DNA of 64,000 nt from Clostridium sp. AF27-2AA (GTDB taxonomy: Bacteria; Bacillota; Clostridia; Lachnospirales; Lachnospiraceae), in the NCBI RefSeq assembly GCF_003478505.1, contig NZ_QUFI01000009.1, positions 1-64,000 of the forward strand, in the 5' to 3' direction. Of this stretch, positions 1 through 9,949 are shown piece after piece; the stretch's first letter is position 1, and every line of letters begins with the position of its first letter. A program made the translations under genes and the position numbers. The notes under the pieces are model-generated. The model saw only the letters and a program-made list of their open reading frames with translations. It was not told where the DNA came from and made no database searches.

Positions 1-13
1 CAAGACCAATACA

Positions 14-244
14 TGCCTGCAGCCACTATTCTTTTCGTAGCACAGCCAATAAAGCAGGGTGTGCGGGGAATTGAATTCTGGAATTTTCTGCATATCCAGG
101 TGTTTGCATCTTGAGCACACGCGTTCGTCTGTGGCGGATGTTAATCCGACACAGGCGAACGCGTGTCAGCGAAAGCAAGCAAACAACGGATATGTGAAAA
201 TGTAAGAATTCAATTTCCAGTACGCCCGGACTCTTTATTAGTTC
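14..244. repeat. Dispersed hairpin repeat, copy A
   Basis: About 230 bp that reappear in inverted orientation at 15249-15472. Conserved parts are the left flank (CTGCAG, CACTAT, TCGTAGC, GCCAATA, AGCAGG), a central palindrome around position 142 (arms with CACACGCGTTCG and CGAACGCGTGT) and a right flank (CCGGA, CTTTATTAG). The arms between flank and core, 67-79 and 205-218, pair with each other, but their sequence (GGAATTGAATTCT) is unrelated to the matching arms in copy B. No coding potential seen. It lies downstream of sstT, in its 3' region. Confidence 0.8.
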
Positions 245-262
245 CGTCTCAATATTGTTATT

Positions 263-1486
263 TTAAAATTTAATTTCTTTTCCTTCCAGCCTCCACTGCC
301 GGAACTCTGCGGATGCGGACAGAAGCAGGTCAGAAGAAGAGTTCAGGGCAGTCTCTACGGAATCCTGGATGACTCCGATGATGAAACCAACGCCGACTAC
401 CTGCATGGCAATGTCATTCGGGATGCCAAACAGGGAACATGCCATCGGGATCAGCAGCAGGGAGCCTCCTGCGACACCGGATGCGCCGCAGGCAGACAGA
501 GCAGCCAGGACACTTAAGATGATGGCACTCGGGATATCGACTGCAATGCCGAGGGTGTGAGCAGTGGCAAGAGCCATAACGGTGATGGTGATGGCTGCAC
601 CGTCCATGTTGATGGTTGCACCCAGCGGGATGGTGACGGAGTAAGTATCCTTATCCAGGCCCATTTCCTCGCAGGCCTCCATGTTGATCGGGATGTTGGC
701 TGCGGAGCTTCTGGTGAAGAATGCGGTGATGGCGCTTCTCTTTAAGCATTTAAAGATGAGCGGATATGGATTCTTGCGGATGCACCAGAATACCAGGATC
801 GGGTTTGTGACAAAATAAATGAACAGCATGGAGCCGACCAGAACAGCCAGCAGCTTTCCGTATTCGGTAAAGATGGCAAGTCCGTTTTCGGAAACGGTGT
901 TGAAGACCAGGCCCAGGATACCGAACGGAGCAAAGCTGATGATCCAGGTAACTACTCTTGCAAGTCCGTTTGAAATCTCACCAAACATGTTCTTGGTGGT
1001 TTCGCTGGCACCGCGCAGGCCAATGCCGAAGAGTACAGCCCAAACCAGGACACCGATATAGTTGGCGCTTGCAATGGACTGAACCGGATTGCTTACCATA
1101 TTCAGGAGCAGAGAACTTAATACCTCCACAATACCTTCCGGGGCAGCCAGATCGGATGCACCCTCGGCCAGCGTCAGGGTGATCGGGAACATCATGCTGG
1201 CGATCACGGCGATCACTGCGGCAAGGAAGGTGCTGAACATATACAGAATGATCACGGTGCGGATAACGCCGCCGTGGCTCTTACCGGAGTGGCACAGGGA
1301 ACTGATGACCAGGAAGAATACCAGAAGCGGCGCGACCGCTTTTAAGGCACCTACAAAGACACTGCCGAGAATGGCGATGGCGGAGAACTGCGGAAGCGCA
1401 AGACCCAGGACAGCACCAATGATCAGGCCGGCAACGATCCGTTTGACAAGGCTGATGCCGCACCAGGCTTCAAATAGCTTTTTCAT
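263..1486 (-). CDS. sstT: Serine/threonine:Na+ symporter SstT (DAACS family)
   Basis: Multi-spanning inner-membrane carrier of the dicarboxylate/amino acid:cation symporter family, 407 residues, the usual size for SstT, which takes up serine and threonine with Na+. The re-entrant segment rich in Ser near residue 270 (TRSSAANIPIN) and the later NMDGAAI motif are the substrate/Na+ site signatures of this fold. The start at 1486 is chosen because GAGGAAAG lies just upstream; a longer reading from 1543 would run through the promoter. It is transcribed alone, divergently from tyrS, and copy A of the hairpin repeat follows it. Function is by family; substrate preference is inferred. Confidence 0.88.
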   Translation of the reverse strand: MKKLFEAWCGISLVKRIVAGLIIGAVLGLALPQFSAIAILGSVFVGALKAVAPLLVFFLVISSLCHSGKSHGGVIRTVIILYMFSTFLAAVIAVIASMMFPITLTLAEGASDLAAPEGIVEVLSSLLLNMVSNPVQSIASANYIGVLVWAVLFGIGLRGASETTKNMFGEISNGLARVVTWIISFAPFGILGLVFNTVSENGLAIFTEYGKLLAVLVGSMLFIYFVTNPILVFWCIRKNPYPLIFKCLKRSAITAFFTRSSAANIPINMEACEEMGLDKDTYSVTIPLGATINMDGAAITITVMALATAHTLGIAVDIPSAIILSVLAALSACGASGVAGGSLLLIPMACSLFGIPNDIAMQVVGVGFIIGVIQDSVETALNSSSDLLLSASAEFRQWRLEGKEIKF

Positions 1487-1534
1487 AATCTTTCCTCTTT
1501 CTTTCATTGGATAGTGGATAAAAGTCCAAAGGCT

Positions 1535-1563
1535 ATTATACACAATGTGTGTAAGTAATACAA
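1535..1563 (-). promoter_or_regulatory. Promoter of sstT with overlapping palindrome
   Basis: Reading on the minus strand there is TTGTAT, 17 bases, then TATAAT. A palindrome-like TACACA/TGTGTGTA lies in the spacer next to the -10 box and could be an operator. No protein is assigned to it. Confidence 0.6.
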
Positions 1564-1632
1564 ATGTTTTTTATACACGGACATTTTGGAGAGAGTGTAT
1601 TTCCACAGGATGCGTATCCTTACATCAGGCAC

Positions 1633-1661
1633 TTGACATTTTTACACATCCCCTTTATAAT
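1633..1661 (+). promoter_or_regulatory. Sigma-A promoter of tyrS leader
   Basis: TTGACA at 1633-1638, a 17-base spacer and TATAAT at 1656-1661: a consensus vegetative promoter. Transcription would begin near 1668 and run through about 400 bases of leader before tyrS. Confidence 0.9.
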
Positions 1662-1667
1662 GCGGTA

Positions 1668-2022
1668 TAAGTATGTATGCAATTACACATATATCCCAGG
1701 CATAGAAGGGAACAAGTAACAGTCCGAGGTACCGCACAGAAAGCAGCCGGCAGATGAGAGGCGCGCGGGAGACGCACTGCGAATACATCCCGGAGCCGCG
1801 CATCGAACAAAACCTTTGTGGTTTTCAGTAGGCTGCGCCGGAGCACAGCATCCGTTATCAGGCTGGAACAAAGATGCGGCAGTCGGCATTCTTTCAGGGA
1901 AATCCGGCACAGCAGGCAGTTTGTTCACTGAGGCAGGCAGTGTGAGCTGTCTGTGAAGTAAGGTGGTAACACGAGACGTCCCTCGTCCTTTCTGGCTCCG
2001 GCCGGGAGGACGAGTTTTTTAT
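1668..2022 (+). promoter_or_regulatory. T-box leader controlling tyrS
   Basis: The leader carries a T-box-like sequence AAGGTGGTAACACG at 1959-1972, followed at once by a strong terminator (CTCGTCCT at 1982-1989 pairing with AGGACGAG at 2007-2014, then a T run). This is the standard arrangement in which uncharged tRNA stabilises an antiterminator. A TAC triplet at 1784-1786, inside GAATACATCC, is the likely Tyr specifier codon; this choice is by fit to the downstream gene and not proven by folding. The AAGGTGGTAACACG block differs slightly from the AGGGTGGNACCGCG consensus. Confidence 0.9.
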
Positions 2023-2088
2023 TTCATAGGAAATTGGAAATTGCATCCTGTGAAACAATAAAAAGTAATGAAAAAAGGAGAATCAGCT

Positions 2089-3315
2089 ATGAACTGTTAC
2101 GAAGAGCTGGTAGCCCGCGGTCTTATCGCCCAGGTTACAAATGAAGAAGAAATCAAAAAAATGGTAAATGAAGGCAAAGCAACCTTTTATATCGGCTTTG
2201 ACCCGACTGCGGACAGCCTGCACGTTGGTCACTTCATGGCACTTTGCCTGATGAAACGTCTGCAGATGGCAGGCAACAAGCCGATCGCCCTCATCGGTGG
2301 CGGTACCGGTATGATCGGCGATCCGTCCGGACGTACCGACATGAGAAAGATGATGACCCCGGAGATGATCCAGCATAACTGCGACTGCTTCAAAGAGCAG
2401 ATGAGCCGCTTCATTGATTTCTCTGATGGAAAGGCACTCATGGTAAATAATGCAGAATGGCTGTTGAAGTTAAATTATGTGGAGCTGCTGCGTGAGGTTG
2501 GCGCATGCTTCTCTGTCAACAATATGCTGCGCGCAGAGTGCTATAAGCAGCGCATGGAGAAAGGCTTAAGCTTCTTAGAGTTCAACTACATGATCATGCA
2601 GAGCTATGATTTCTATATGTTATACCAGAAATATGGTTGCAACATGCAGTTCGGCGGCGATGACCAGTGGAGCAACATGTTAGGAGGTACTGAGCTGATC
2701 CGCCGTAAATTAGGTAAGGATGCGCATGCGATGACCATCACCCTGCTGTTAAACTCTGAAGGCAAGAAGATGGGCAAGACCCAGTCCGGAGCTGTATGGT
2801 TAGATCCGAATAAGACCACCCCGTTTGAATTCTACCAGTACTGGAGAAATGTGGCAGACGCCGATGTATTAAAGTGCCTGCGCATGCTGACCTTCCTGCC
2901 GCTTGAGCAGATCGATGAGATGGACAAATGGGAAGGCAGCCAGTTAAATACCGCAAAAGAAATCCTGGCATACGAGCTGACCAAGCTGGTTCATGGAGAG
3001 GAAGAGGCAGAGAAGGCGCAGACCGCAGCACGCGCACTGTTCAGCGGTCAGGGCAGCATGGAAAATATGCCGAGCTACAACTTAACTGCTGAGGACTTTA
3101 CCGACGGCAGCATCGATATTCTGGCAGTCCTGCAGAAATCCGGCCTGGCTCCGACCCGTTCTGAGGCAAGAAGAAACGTAGAGCAGGGCGGTGTATCGGT
3201 AAACGGTGAGCAGGTGAAGGATATCAAGGCATCCTACACGAGGGAAGATTTTGCCGGCGAAGGCATGGTTGTAAAACGCGGCAAGAAGAAATTCATGAAG
3301 GTAACTGCTGAATAA
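2089..3315 (+). CDS. tyrS: Tyrosyl-tRNA synthetase
   Basis: Charges tRNA-Tyr with tyrosine. Class I synthetase: HVGH at about residues 45-48 replaces HIGH, KMGKT near residue 230 is the KMSKS loop, GDDQWSN lies in the tyrosine site, and a C-terminal S4-like RNA-binding domain ([12 protein letters not shown]) closes the protein. 408 residues, typical length. ATG at 2089 is preferred because AAAGGAG sits 8 bases upstream; an ATG at 2068 would place that site inside the gene. Expression is controlled by the T-box leader. Confidence 0.96.
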   Translation: MNCYEELVARGLIAQVTNEEEIKKMVNEGKATFYIGFDPTADSLHVGHFMALCLMKRLQMAGNKPIALIGGGTGMIGDPSGRTDMRKMMTPEMIQHNCDCFKEQMSRFIDFSDGKALMVNNAEWLLKLNYVELLREVGACFSVNNMLRAECYKQRMEKGLSFLEFNYMIMQSYDFYMLYQKYGCNMQFGGDDQWSNMLGGTELIRRKLGKDAHAMTITLLLNSEGKKMGKTQSGAVWLDPNKTTPFEFYQYWRNVADADVLKCLRMLTFLPLEQIDEMDKWEGSQLNTAKEILAYELTKLVHGEEEAEKAQTAARALFSGQGSMENMPSYNLTAEDFTDGSIDILAVLQKSGLAPTRSEARRNVEQGGVSVNGEQVKDIKASYTREDFAGEGMVVKRGKKKFMKVTAE

Positions 3316-3373
3316 AAAAGGAAAACAGGCCGGAATATTGGCCTGACATCGCAAAAGCAGAAACAGACAAAAG

Positions 3374-3430
3374 ATCCTCTGCGGCAGGAGGATGCGAACC
3401 ATTCGCACGAAACTGCCACAGGGGATTTTT
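3374..3430 (+). terminator. Candidate tyrS terminator with alternative hairpin
   Basis: GGCAG (3383-3387) and TGCGAA (3393-3398) pair with TTCGCA (3402-3407) and CTGCC (3413-3417), followed by GGGGATTTTT. The upstream ATCCTC (3374-3379) can instead pair with GAGGAT (3388-3393), which would break the first stem. It sits between tyrS and recQ. Confidence 0.5.
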
Positions 3431-3464
3431 GCAACCATTTGCAAATTTTATATATGAGGATTTT

Positions 3465-5345
3465 ATGACAACATTTACAGATAAATATCAGGTGTTAAAG
3501 CAGGTATTCGGCTACGATAGCTTCCGGCCGGGCCAGGAGCACCTGATCAACGCCATCCTTGCGGGAAAGGATGTGCTTGGCATTATGCCGACCGGCGCGG
3601 GAAAATCCATCGTCTATCAGGTTCCGGCGCTGTTATTTCCGGGCATCACCCTGGTGATTTCGCCCCTCATCTCCCTGATGAAGGACCAGGTGGAGGGCTT
3701 GAATCAGGCAGGTGTCCATGCGGCCTATTTAAATAGCTCCCTGACCCAGAACCAGTATTTTAAGGCACTGGATTTCGCGAGAGCGGGGCGTTATCCTATC
3801 ATTTATGTGGCACCGGAGCGGCTTTTAACGGACAGCTTCCTGTCCTTCGCCCTGAACGCCAACATCTCCATGGTGGCAGTGGATGAGGCCCACTGCGTCT
3901 CTCAGTGGGGACAGGATTTCCGTCCCAGCTACTTAAAAATCACAGAATTTATCGACCGCCTGCCGGTGCGCCCGGTGGTCAGCGCGTTCACCGCCACCGC
4001 CACAAAAGAGGTGCGGGACGATATCATCGACATTTTGCAGCTTCGGGAACCGGCGGTGGAGACCACCGGCTTTGACCGGAAAAACTTATACTTTGGGGTT
4101 ATGACGCCCAAGGACCGTTACGGCGCCATTCATCATTACCTGGAAACACATCCGGGGGAGAGCGGCATCATTTACTGCCTGACCCGCAAAAACGTGGAAG
4201 AAATCTGCGAGCGCCTGCGCGCGGATGGCTTTGCGGCTACCCGGTATCATGCGGGACTCAGCGACGCAGAGCGGCGGCAGAACCAGGATGATTTCCTCTA
4301 TGACCGTTCGCCCATCATGGTAGCCAGCAACGCGTTTGGCATGGGCATTGACAAATCCAACGTGCGGTTTGTTCTGCACTGCGGCATGCCGAAGAACGTG
4401 GAATCCTACTATCAGGAGGCTGGAAGAGCCGGGCGTGACGGGGAACCGGCAGAGTGCATTCTCTATTACAGTGGCCAGGATGTCATCACCAACCAGTTTT
4501 TCATTGAGAACAGCCAGGAAAACCAGGAGCTGGATCCTTACACAGCTCAGATCGTAAAAGAGCGGGACCGCGACCGTCTGCGAAAGATGACCTATTACTG
4601 TTATACCAACGAATGTCTGCGGGAGTACATCCTGAAGTATTTTGGCGAGTACGGTTCCTCCTGTTACTGCGGCAACTGCCAGAACTGCCTGACGCAGTTT
4701 GAAGAGGTGGATGTGACCGAGTATGCCATCGGACTCATCGGCTGCGTGGCTGCCTGCCGGCAGCGCTATGGCGTGAATGTGGTTCTGGATACCCTGCGCG
4801 GCGCAAAGACGGCGAAAATCCGTCAGTACCGCATGGATGAGGTGCCGCAGTATGGCCAGTTCGCCAAGGTTCCTGCTTACCGCATGCGCCAGGTATTAAA
4901 CTATCTGCTGATGCACGATTACTTAAGTGTAACCGATGACACCTACGCCATCCTGCAGCTGACGAAAAAATCCGCGCAGCTTCTGGATCCGGAACAGCAG
5001 GCAGAACATGGCCCGCTTCTTATGAAAATGGCAAAGGAGCAGGACAAGGCACCGAAGGAATCTGCCGATACAAAGGGTAAAAAGAAGAAACTCAAAACAG
5101 CGGCTTCCGTGGTTCTCACGGAGGAGGAAGAACTCCTTTTCGAGGCGCTGCGCGGCCTGCGAACCGAGATCGCAAGGGAAGAGAGTGTGCCGCCTTACAT
5201 TGTATTTTCTGATAAGACCCTGGTGCTTATGTGCCGCCTGCGTCCGGAGAACAAGGCAGAAATGCTGGAGGTATCCGGCGTGGGAGAGCATAAATTTGAG
5301 AAGTATGGCGCACGGTTTCTGCAGCGGATTGCGGAGCATGTGTGA
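3465..5345 (+). CDS. recQ: ATP-dependent DNA helicase RecQ
   Basis: 3'-5' DNA helicase for replication-fork repair and recombination. Domain order: Q-motif region FRPGQEHLI, Walker A TGAGKS at about 43-48, DEAH box at about 140-143 followed by [11 protein letters not shown], a second RecA lobe ending in [12 protein letters not shown], a Cys-rich zinc/RQC region (CYCGNCQNC) and a C-terminal HRDC domain. 626 residues from the ATG at 3465, which has GAGG 5-6 bases upstream; a 12-residue longer start is possible but has no site. It abuts rsmH. Confidence 0.95.
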   Translation: MTTFTDKYQVLKQVFGYDSFRPGQEHLINAILAGKDVLGIMPTGAGKSIVYQVPALLFPGITLVISPLISLMKDQVEGLNQAGVHAAYLNSSLTQNQYFKALDFARAGRYPIIYVAPERLLTDSFLSFALNANISMVAVDEAHCVSQWGQDFRPSYLKITEFIDRLPVRPVVSAFTATATKEVRDDIIDILQLREPAVETTGFDRKNLYFGVMTPKDRYGAIHHYLETHPGESGIIYCLTRKNVEEICERLRADGFAATRYHAGLSDAERRQNQDDFLYDRSPIMVASNAFGMGIDKSNVRFVLHCGMPKNVESYYQEAGRAGRDGEPAECILYYSGQDVITNQFFIENSQENQELDPYTAQIVKERDRDRLRKMTYYCYTNECLREYILKYFGEYGSSCYCGNCQNCLTQFEEVDVTEYAIGLIGCVAACRQRYGVNVVLDTLRGAKTAKIRQYRMDEVPQYGQFAKVPAYRMRQVLNYLLMHDYLSVTDDTYAILQLTKKSAQLLDPEQQAEHGPLLMKMAKEQDKAPKESADTKGKKKKLKTAASVVLTEEEELLFEALRGLRTEIAREESVPPYIVFSDKTLVLMCRLRPENKAEMLEVSGVGEHKFEKYGARFLQRIAEHV

Positions 5346-5368
5346 GCAGAAAGGAGTTATCAATATAT

Positions 5369-6454
5369 ATGGAAGAAAAGAATCAGAACAGGAATCAAAA
5401 CCCGGAACAGCAGCAGACACCGCACAAACGCCGCGTCCGCTACAAAGGAACTCATCCGAGAAGATTCGAAGAAAAATACAAAGAGCTGAACCCGGAAAAA
5501 TATGCAGATACCATTGAGCATGTCATTCAGAAGGGCGGAACACCGGCCGGGATGCATATCTCGATCATGGTAAAGGAAATTCTGGATTTTCTACAGATCC
5601 GGCCGGGACAAAAAGGCCTGGATGCAACTCTGGGTTATGGCGGCCATACGCGTGCAATGTTAGAGCAGCTGCAGGGCGAGGGCCATATCTACGGCCTGGA
5701 TGTAGATCCGATCGAGTCTGTAAAGACAAAGAAACGACTGGAAGATCTGGGATTTGGCGAGGACATTATGACTGTGCGCCAGATGAATTTTGCAGATATC
5801 GACCAGATCGCGGAGGAGGCTGGTCCGTTCGATTTTATTCTGGCGGATCTTGGCGTATCCTCTATGCAGATCGATAATCCGGAACGCGGTTTTTCCTACA
5901 AATTTGACGGCCCGCTGGATCTGCGTTTAAATCCGCAGGCCGGCATTTCTGCCGCAGAACGGTTAAAAGAAGTAGATCGGGAAGAACTGGCCGGGATGCT
6001 GGTGGAAAACTCCGATGAGCCATATGCGGAGGAGATTGCCCGCTGCATCACCGGTGCGGTCCGCCGTGGTGAGAAGGTGGACACTACCACAAAAGTGCGG
6101 GAACTCATTGAAGAGGCTCTCAGCTTTATCCCGGAAAAAGAGCGCAAAGAAGCAGTAAAGAAAGCCTGCGCAAGAACCTTTCAGGCGCTGCGCATTGACG
6201 TAAACAGTGAGTTTGAGGTGTTGTATGCCTTTCTCGACAAGCTTCCGCATGTTCTGGCGCCGGGCGGCCGGGTGGCTGTTCTGACTTTCCATTCCGGCGA
6301 AGACCGCATGGTAAAGAAATCTTTTAAACAGTACCGGAAAGCAGGACTTTACTCTGAGATTTCAGACGATGTCATCCGCCCGTCTGCAGAAGAATGTGTC
6401 CGCAACAGCCGCGCAAGATCTACAAAGCTGCGCTGGGCTGTGCGAGCAGAATAA
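5369..6454 (+). CDS. rsmH: 16S rRNA m4C1402 methyltransferase RsmH (MraW), long form
   Basis: N4-methylates C1402 of 16S rRNA using SAM. SAM-binding motif DATLGYGGHT, the DLGVSSMQID motif and the C-terminal VLTFHSGEDRMVK are family signatures. About 361 residues, longer than the usual 310, because of a basic, Gln/Asn-rich N-terminal stretch ending near GTPAGMHISIMVKE, where the family normally begins. ATG 5369 has AAAGGAG 12 bases upstream; a GTG at 5342 overlapping the recQ end is the alternative. It lies outside the division/cell-wall cluster where rsmH is usually found and follows recQ closely. Confidence 0.92.
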   Translation: MEEKNQNRNQNPEQQQTPHKRRVRYKGTHPRRFEEKYKELNPEKYADTIEHVIQKGGTPAGMHISIMVKEILDFLQIRPGQKGLDATLGYGGHTRAMLEQLQGEGHIYGLDVDPIESVKTKKRLEDLGFGEDIMTVRQMNFADIDQIAEEAGPFDFILADLGVSSMQIDNPERGFSYKFDGPLDLRLNPQAGISAAERLKEVDREELAGMLVENSDEPYAEEIARCITGAVRRGEKVDTTTKVRELIEEALSFIPEKERKEAVKKACARTFQALRIDVNSEFEVLYAFLDKLPHVLAPGGRVAVLTFHSGEDRMVKKSFKQYRKAGLYSEISDDVIRPSAEECVRNSRARSTKLRWAVRAE

Positions 6455-6466
6455 GAAATAGCAGAA

Positions 6467-7597
6467 TTACATCCGGATCAGTTCATAGTCACGGCTGCCG
6501 AGTCCGATCTTCTCAGCATGCTCCAGGCAGGAACGCCATTCTGATTCCGGGGTGGAGTTTGTGAAATGGTCATGGTGATCATGAAAGTCAGGATCTGCCA
6601 GATGCTTTGCCAGCTGGCTTCCCGGCATTGGCTGTGCGGCCATGCAGGCATCTACGCAGGCCTGATCAAGGGCAAGCGGGTCGAAGGACGCGAACATGCC
6701 GATGTTTGGTAGGATCGGGACATCGTTTTCGCCATGGCAGTCACAGTTTGGAGAAACATCCACGATCAGGGAAATATGGAAGTTCGGTCTGCCGTCTACG
6801 ACAGCCTTGGTATATTCTGCCATGCGGCAGTTTAACAGTTCGTTTGCGTTATTATTATCGAAATGGATGGCATCAAAGTTGCAGGCTCCAAGGCAGCGTC
6901 CGCAGCCGACGCAGTTCTCCTGGTTTACGTGCATTTTTCTGGCTGCTTCATCGAAGACCAGGCCGCCGTTGGCACATTCCTTCTGGCAGCGTCTGCAACC
7001 GCGGCACTTACGTTCCTTGATATATGGTTTTCCGCTGCAGTGCTGCTCGGTTTTTCCGGCACGGGAACCGCAGCCCATGCCAATGTTTTTGATGGTGCCG
7101 CCGAAGCCGGTCATTTCATGCCCCTTGAAATGGGTCAGGCTGATAAAAATATCTGCATCCATAACAGCACGTCCAATCTTGGCTGCCTTTACATATTCAC
7201 CGCCTTTTACCGGAACTTCGATATCATCGGTGCCCTTTAATCCATCGCCGATGATGATAGGGCAGCCAACAGAAAGCGGAGTAAATCCATTTTCCCAGGC
7301 ACATTCCAGGTGCTCCAGAGCGTTTTTCCGGCTGCCCGGATACATGGTGTTGCAGTCTGTGAGGAATGGCTTGCCGCCAAATTCTTTTACCACATCTGCA
7401 ACGGCCTTGGCATAGTTCGGTCGGAGATAGCTGATATTGCCAAGCTCACCAAAATGCATTTTGATCGCTACAAATTTGCCGTCCATATCCAGCTCTGATA
7501 TGCCGGCTTTTTTAATGAGTTTTTTCAGCTTTGTAGGAAGACCGTCACCAAATGCAATCGTGTGAAAGTCGGTAAAGTATACTTTTGATCGTTCCAT
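6467..7597 (-). CDS. DUF362 domain protein with two [4Fe-4S] ferredoxin motifs
   Basis: 376 residues. The N-terminal two thirds is the DUF362 fold (KMHFGELGN near 47, THFKGHEMTGFGGTIKN near 155). Two ferredoxin motifs follow, CRGCRRCQKEC and CVGCGRCLGAC, separated by about 20 residues, so two [4Fe-4S] clusters are expected. No signal peptide, so probably cytoplasmic. The reaction is unknown. Start at 7597 has AGGAGG 12 bases upstream. It converges with rsmH with only 12 bases between stop codons and is divergent from the BTAD regulator. Confidence 0.9.
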   Translation of the reverse strand: MERSKVYFTDFHTIAFGDGLPTKLKKLIKKAGISELDMDGKFVAIKMHFGELGNISYLRPNYAKAVADVVKEFGGKPFLTDCNTMYPGSRKNALEHLECAWENGFTPLSVGCPIIIGDGLKGTDDIEVPVKGGEYVKAAKIGRAVMDADIFISLTHFKGHEMTGFGGTIKNIGMGCGSRAGKTEQHCSGKPYIKERKCRGCRRCQKECANGGLVFDEAARKMHVNQENCVGCGRCLGACNFDAIHFDNNNANELLNCRMAEYTKAVVDGRPNFHISLIVDVSPNCDCHGENDVPILPNIGMFASFDPLALDQACVDACMAAQPMPGSQLAKHLADPDFHDHHDHFTNSTPESEWRSCLEHAEKIGLGSRDYELIRM

Positions 7598-7800
7598 GTC
7601 AGATAAATTCCTCCTGTCAGTTCTGTTATGTAAATCCCAAAATATATTTTATTATAATCGAAAAAATTTTTCAACAATTCCCTATGATCGCTTGATAATT
7701 ATTTTACATTTGCATTGCTTTTTCCTTTTAGAACGTGTACTCTTATAAAGACAATTTGTGTAAATGATGATGCGGAACAAAGTATAAGAGAAAAGGATAG

Positions 7801-9030
7801 GTGACTTGCGTGGAAAGACAGAATGAAATAGAGCCAGATAAAATTTATGTTCAGATGTTCGGAAGCTTTCGTATGACATATCAGGGACAGCAGATCCAGC
7901 TGGGAAAATGGCTGAGTGCCAAGATGATCCATCTGCTGTTGCTGCTGATCTGCAGGAGAGGAGAGGGGGTTACCAGAAGTGAACTGATCTGGCGTCTGTA
8001 CGGAGCAGACGAAAATGATAGTCAGTCCAGCAATTCCCTGCGCGCCATGATCTTCCGGCTGCGCCGAAGCATCCAGGAATCCGGGCTTCCGGAAGGAGAA
8101 TACATTTCTACCAAGGGCGGACGTTATACATGGAATAACCAGCCACTGGAGACAGAGCTGGATGTGGAGACATTTCAAAAACTGGTCAAGGCTGGCTTTG
8201 AAGAAATTGATCCGGTGCACAGAGTGGAGCTTCTGACGGCTGCCTGCAAAACCTGCAGTGGAGATTTTATGCCGGATATGGTTTCGGATGAGTGGGTCGG
8301 AAAAACCAGCTGGCGTTTCCGGGAATTATACATGAGGGCACTGAGGGAACTGACGAGTCAGTTAAAAAGCCAGAAACGTTATGCTGAGCTGTTAGAGGAC
8401 TGCGAACTGGTATTAAAACGCTATCCGTCTGAAGAATGGCAGTGTATGAAGCTGGAGTCACTCAATGATATGAAACGTTACCGGGAAGCCGTGGAGTATT
8501 ATGAAGCTCTGGAGACGGAGGCGCGGCAGACTTGCACTCCGTTTCTGTCACAGGACTTAAAGGAGCAGTATCTGAAGGCAAAAAATATGATGCAGTATGA
8601 AGTGGTGGAAATGGAGCAGATCCAGAAAGACCTGATGCCGATGCTGCTTAAGCCGGGAGCAACTTCATGCGAGTATCTGGAATTTGTTGACATTTACCAG
8701 TTTATGATGCGGGTTTTTGCCCGGGAGGGAATTTCGTCCCAGCTGCTTTTACTGACTCTGGTCGGCCCGCAGGGAGCGGAGCTGGAATCTTCAGGGATGC
8801 TGGAAGGTGCCCGTTCCAGCCTGGAAAGTGCGATCCAGAAAACAATCCGCTGCTCTGATCTGTACACACGCTATGGCAGCGACCAGTTTTTGGTACTCCT
8901 GGCAAGCACAGGGCAGCAGGGCGGTGAAGCAGCAAGGGAGCGTATTCAGGAACGCTATTGTGCGATCAACCGGAATCCGCAGATCACATTGCGATGTGAG
9001 CTGCGCGATATCTGTCCGCATGAGCCATAA
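7801..9030 (+). CDS. BTAD-type transcriptional regulator with degenerate GGDEF-like tail
   Basis: 409 residues from GTG 7801; GTG 7810 has a better-spaced AGGTGA site and may be the real start. Residues about 15-110 look like an OmpR/SARP winged-helix DNA-binding domain (VQMFGSFRMTYQG, SSNSLRAMIFRLRR). Residues about 120-270 are helical repeats of the bacterial transcriptional activation domain. Residues about 290-400 resemble a GGDEF domain without its N-terminal part, with RYGSDQFLVLL where diguanylate cyclases have R-GGDEF-VLL. The changed motif suggests sensing or a structural role, not synthesis of c-di-GMP. A hairpin CATGAGCCA/TGGCTCATG (9019-9041) spans the stop codon. Confidence 0.8.
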   Translation: MTCVERQNEIEPDKIYVQMFGSFRMTYQGQQIQLGKWLSAKMIHLLLLLICRRGEGVTRSELIWRLYGADENDSQSSNSLRAMIFRLRRSIQESGLPEGEYISTKGGRYTWNNQPLETELDVETFQKLVKAGFEEIDPVHRVELLTAACKTCSGDFMPDMVSDEWVGKTSWRFRELYMRALRELTSQLKSQKRYAELLEDCELVLKRYPSEEWQCMKLESLNDMKRYREAVEYYEALETEARQTCTPFLSQDLKEQYLKAKNMMQYEVVEMEQIQKDLMPMLLKPGATSCEYLEFVDIYQFMMRVFAREGISSQLLLLTLVGPQGAELESSGMLEGARSSLESAIQKTIRCSDLYTRYGSDQFLVLLASTGQQGGEAARERIQERYCAINRNPQITLRCELRDICPHEP

Positions 9031-9239
9031 TGTGGCTCATGGATATTGTCAGGCGGTAATAAATCCTTAAGAGAAACGTTCATAATAATCAATGGTAATT
9101 AAGAGATCTCTCTGTTATACTGTGGGTGTGTTAAGGAAACAGCTGAAAACTGTAACCAATACGATACGGAGGCAGGAAAAAGGTACCCCGGGGTATCTTC
9201 CGTCACCGAACCATGATTACGGATAAGGAGATAGAAATT

Positions 9240-9908
9240 ATGAGCAGAAAAACTAACAAGACCATTACCGCTGTCGGCATGGCAGTACTGATGACAGCAG
9301 CCGGTGTCCTCACCGCCATGGCAGCACAGTCCCCGACCATTACAGCGGGAAACGGCATGAGCCAGATCGAGGCAGTCGGACCGGGGGTACAAAGTCCGGA
9401 CGCAGAACAGGAGCAGGCACCGATCTGGGGAAGCATCATCAGCGCAGATAACGGCAGTATTGACATGGATTGTCCGTCCGGCAATATCTATGAGGGCGAG
9501 GTGATCGTGAATATTTCCGGTGATACTCTGATTCTGGACGGCGAGAACGGTTATCCGCTGGAGGCAGAGGAGCTTCAGGCAGGCGAGACGGTATATGTCT
9601 ACATCGGACCGGCCATGACCATGAGCCTGCCGCCGCAGACAACCGGCGAGGTTGTCATTGGTAAGATTCCGGCAGACCAAAAGGCACCGGAGTATATCAC
9701 AGCAGTGTCTATGACGGCTAACGCAGATGGAAGCTGGACTCTCGTGTCTGCAGCAGGTAAGGAATATGCAGTTTCTGCAGACTGCCGCATCATGCCGTAT
9801 CTGACCAGACAGATTGTTTCTCTGGAGGACGTGGAGCAGGGCAGCAATCTGCTGGTATGGAGTGATGACCAGAACCAGGCACAGAAGCTGGTATTGTTTG
9901 CAAAATAA
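9240..9908 (+). CDS. Secreted protein of unknown function
   Basis: 222 residues. Begins with a signal peptide (basic SRKTNK, hydrophobic stretch TAVGMAVLMTAAGVLTAM, AMA-AQ cleavage site), so it is exported. The mature part is acidic and beta-rich with no enzyme motif that I recognise; it contains two related halves around GSIISADNGSI and YITAVSMTANADGSW, which resemble small OB/SH3-like repeats. Start 9240 has GGAG 9 bases upstream. The 209 bases upstream hold a TATACT box at 9116-9121 without a clear -35 and a GAGATCTC palindrome near 9103. A terminator follows the gene. Confidence 0.75.
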   Translation: MSRKTNKTITAVGMAVLMTAAGVLTAMAAQSPTITAGNGMSQIEAVGPGVQSPDAEQEQAPIWGSIISADNGSIDMDCPSGNIYEGEVIVNISGDTLILDGENGYPLEAEELQAGETVYVYIGPAMTMSLPPQTTGEVVIGKIPADQKAPEYITAVSMTANADGSWTLVSAAGKEYAVSADCRIMPYLTRQIVSLEDVEQGSNLLVWSDDQNQAQKLVLFAK

Positions 9909-9949
9909 AAATTCAGCAGCACAGTCTGGCTGACAAAATAAGCAGGGAA

